A stretch of DNA of 32,221 nt from Stenoxybacter acetivorans DSM 19021 (GTDB lineage Bacteria > Pseudomonadota > Gammaproteobacteria > Burkholderiales > Neisseriaceae): assembly GCF_000745895.1 (NCBI RefSeq), contig NZ_JQKE01000028.1:1-32221 (forward strand). Reading direction: 5' to 3'. A program made the position numbers and the translations under genes. The notes beneath the pieces were generated by a model that saw only the letters and a program-made list of their open reading frames with translations, ran no database searches and had not been told where the DNA came from. Numbering within the stretch: the first letter of the stretch is position 1; every line of letters starts with the position of its first letter. Shown here piece after piece: positions 31,368 to 32,221 of this stretch.

Positions 31368-31834
31368 ATACCGAAACAAAATCATCGTATAAACAACCTG
31401 TTTCCGTGTTGGTTTTGATACATGACGCGGCGGAGCGGATTTTACTGTTGGAACGTGCCGATAAACCCGGTTTTTGGCAATCGGTAACCGGCAGCTTGGC
31501 GTGGGGCGAAACCCCGTTTCAGGCAGCCTTACGTGAATTGGCGGAAGAAACCGGTTTGTGTGTGCCGGCGGCGCAATTACGGGATTGGCATCAAACGCAA
31601 GATTATGAGATTTACGCACATTGGCGGCATCGCTACGCACCCGGCGTTACCCGCAATACCGAGCATGTATTCTCTGTGTGTGTGCCGTCTGATGCGCCGA
31701 TTGTGTTGTCTGAGCGTGAACATTTGCGTTATTTATGGTGTGATTTAAACACCGCTGCTGCCAAAGTATTTTCTCCGTCTAATCGTGAGTCTCTGTTGCA
31801 ATTGCCGCAGTATATACATCGCGGCAACAGATGA
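31364..31834 (+). CDS. nudB: Nudix hydrolase, probable dihydroneopterin triphosphate diphosphatase NudB
   Basis: The 156-residue protein carries a perfect Nudix box: G-SLAWG-E-TPFQAAL-REL-A-EE-T-G-L at about residues 42-64. The flanking YKQPVSVLVLIHDAAERILLLERADKPGFWQSVTGSL and the DYEIYAHWRHRYAPGVTRNTEHVFSV segment are like NudB. NudB removes pyrophosphate from dihydroneopterin triphosphate in folate synthesis. The start overlaps the dnaX stop by ATGA, implying translational coupling. A DUS (about 31516) is within the Nudix box coding sequence. Other Nudix substrates are possible. Confidence 0.85.
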   Translation: MNTETKSSYKQPVSVLVLIHDAAERILLLERADKPGFWQSVTGSLAWGETPFQAALRELAEETGLCVPAAQLRDWHQTQDYEIYAHWRHRYAPGVTRNTEHVFSVCVPSDAPIVLSEREHLRYLWCDLNTAAAKVFSPSNRESLLQLPQYIHRGNR

Positions 31835-31951
31835 TGCAGCTGGTTGTTTTTGCGGCAATATACATCAAACAAATTTCTTTTTTAATCACGCAGCAATCCA
31901 AAACAATCAAGCCCTGTACGGTACGGTAGAAAACGGACTATTGTGTAAGAA

Positions 31952-32221
31952 TTACCCGCGTTGTTTACACTTTTCATCAAAATAAAAATATTTCTCTAGT
32001 ACCTCGTATGGTGTCGCCCCGTTAAGCGATTTATGAGGCTTCACCGTATTGTAGTAGTTGATGAAGCGATTTAGCTCCAGCTTTCGATGCTCACTGTCCT
32101 GAAAGCGTGTTTTATCGTGCCACATCTGCATCAACGTCCTGATAACCCGCTCTGCCTTACCATTGGTCTGTGGGCGGGCAACTCGGGTAAATTTTTGATT
32201 GATGCGATGTTCTGTACAGAC
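31952..32221 (-). mobile_element. IS481-like transposase, C-terminal fragment cut by window edge
   Basis: The frame is open from the window edge (32221) to the TAA at 31952-31954. It reads FTRVARPQTNGKAERVIRTLMQMW, then LELNRFINYYNTVKPHKSLNGATPYEVLEKY. This is the end of the rve integrase core. The last catalytic Glu is in NGKAERV, and the tail YNTVKPHKSLNGATP is typical of IS481 and close IS3-type transposases. The N-terminal part is beyond the window, so intactness is unknown. The 117-base gap to the Nudix gene presumably contains the element's end; I could not identify the terminal repeat without its partner. Confidence 0.82.

Noticed and set aside
1-32221. CRISPR array
   Set aside because: The only recurrent short repeat is the dispersed DUS, on both strands and at irregular distances; no regular repeat-spacer pattern is present.

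Overview
The window is chromosomal DNA from a member of the Neisseriaceae. The best evidence is the roughly two dozen copies of the 12-mer AGGCTGCCTGAA, on both strands, between and inside genes. This is a DNA uptake sequence (DUS) of the dialect described for Simonsiella-type Neisseriaceae rather than the classic GCCGTCTGAA of N. meningitidis. Two copies carry the variant AGGCTACCTGAA. The housekeeping genes (truB-rpsO, tsaD, speB, glmM, acpS, rsmD, mltB, dnaX) also look betaproteobacterial/neisserial. I cannot fix the genus from sequence alone.

Layout. 1-833: the 3' end of an IS1016-like (IS1595 family) transposase abuts the C-terminal part of a type I restriction HsdR gene, a decayed restriction locus. 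1065-3835: truB, rpsO with a strong terminator, tsaD, and tRNA-Arg(CCG). 3900-8022, minus strand: a YpfJ-type zinc metallopeptidase, agmatinase (speB), a DedA membrane protein and glmM. 8186-12812: an acidic hypothetical protein, a degenerate ThiE-like protein, an MFS transporter, a DEDDy 3'-5' exonuclease and a 3-hydroxyisobutyryl-CoA hydrolase-like protein. 12948-13235: a compact unit holding a 30-residue hydrophobic peptide with a strongly structured leader, its own terminator and a possible antisense RNA. It looks like an undescribed type I toxin-antitoxin module. 13341-13724: acpS.

14121-18498, minus strand: an AT-rich, DUS-free surface polysaccharide operon (manC, a two-domain capsule/glycosyltransferase, a hexapeptide acetyltransferase), probably acquired horizontally. 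18787-25358, minus strand: a tightly overlapping nine-gene operon matching one half of an aryl polyene (APE) pigment cluster. It holds a ketosynthase-like chain-length partner, a lysophospholipid acyltransferase, two acyl carrier proteins, a small membrane protein, a fused acyl-ACP ligase/dehydratase, a GT2 glycosyltransferase, an LpxL-like acyltransferase and a thioesterase. The catalytic ketosynthases, ketoreductase, partner dehydratase, exporter and LolA-like gene of known APE loci are not here, so the pathway would have to be completed elsewhere.

25492-31834: rsmD, a periplasmic polyamine-binding lipoprotein, a roadblock-like small protein, mltB, dnaX and a NudB-like Nudix hydrolase overlapping dnaX. 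31952-32221: the C-terminal end of an IS481-like transposase running off the window.

Inverted DUS pairs recur at gene ends, where they can act as terminators. One perfect 16-bp inverted DUS pair lies inside the coding sequence exactly at the ligase/dehydratase domain junction, suggesting how that fusion arose.
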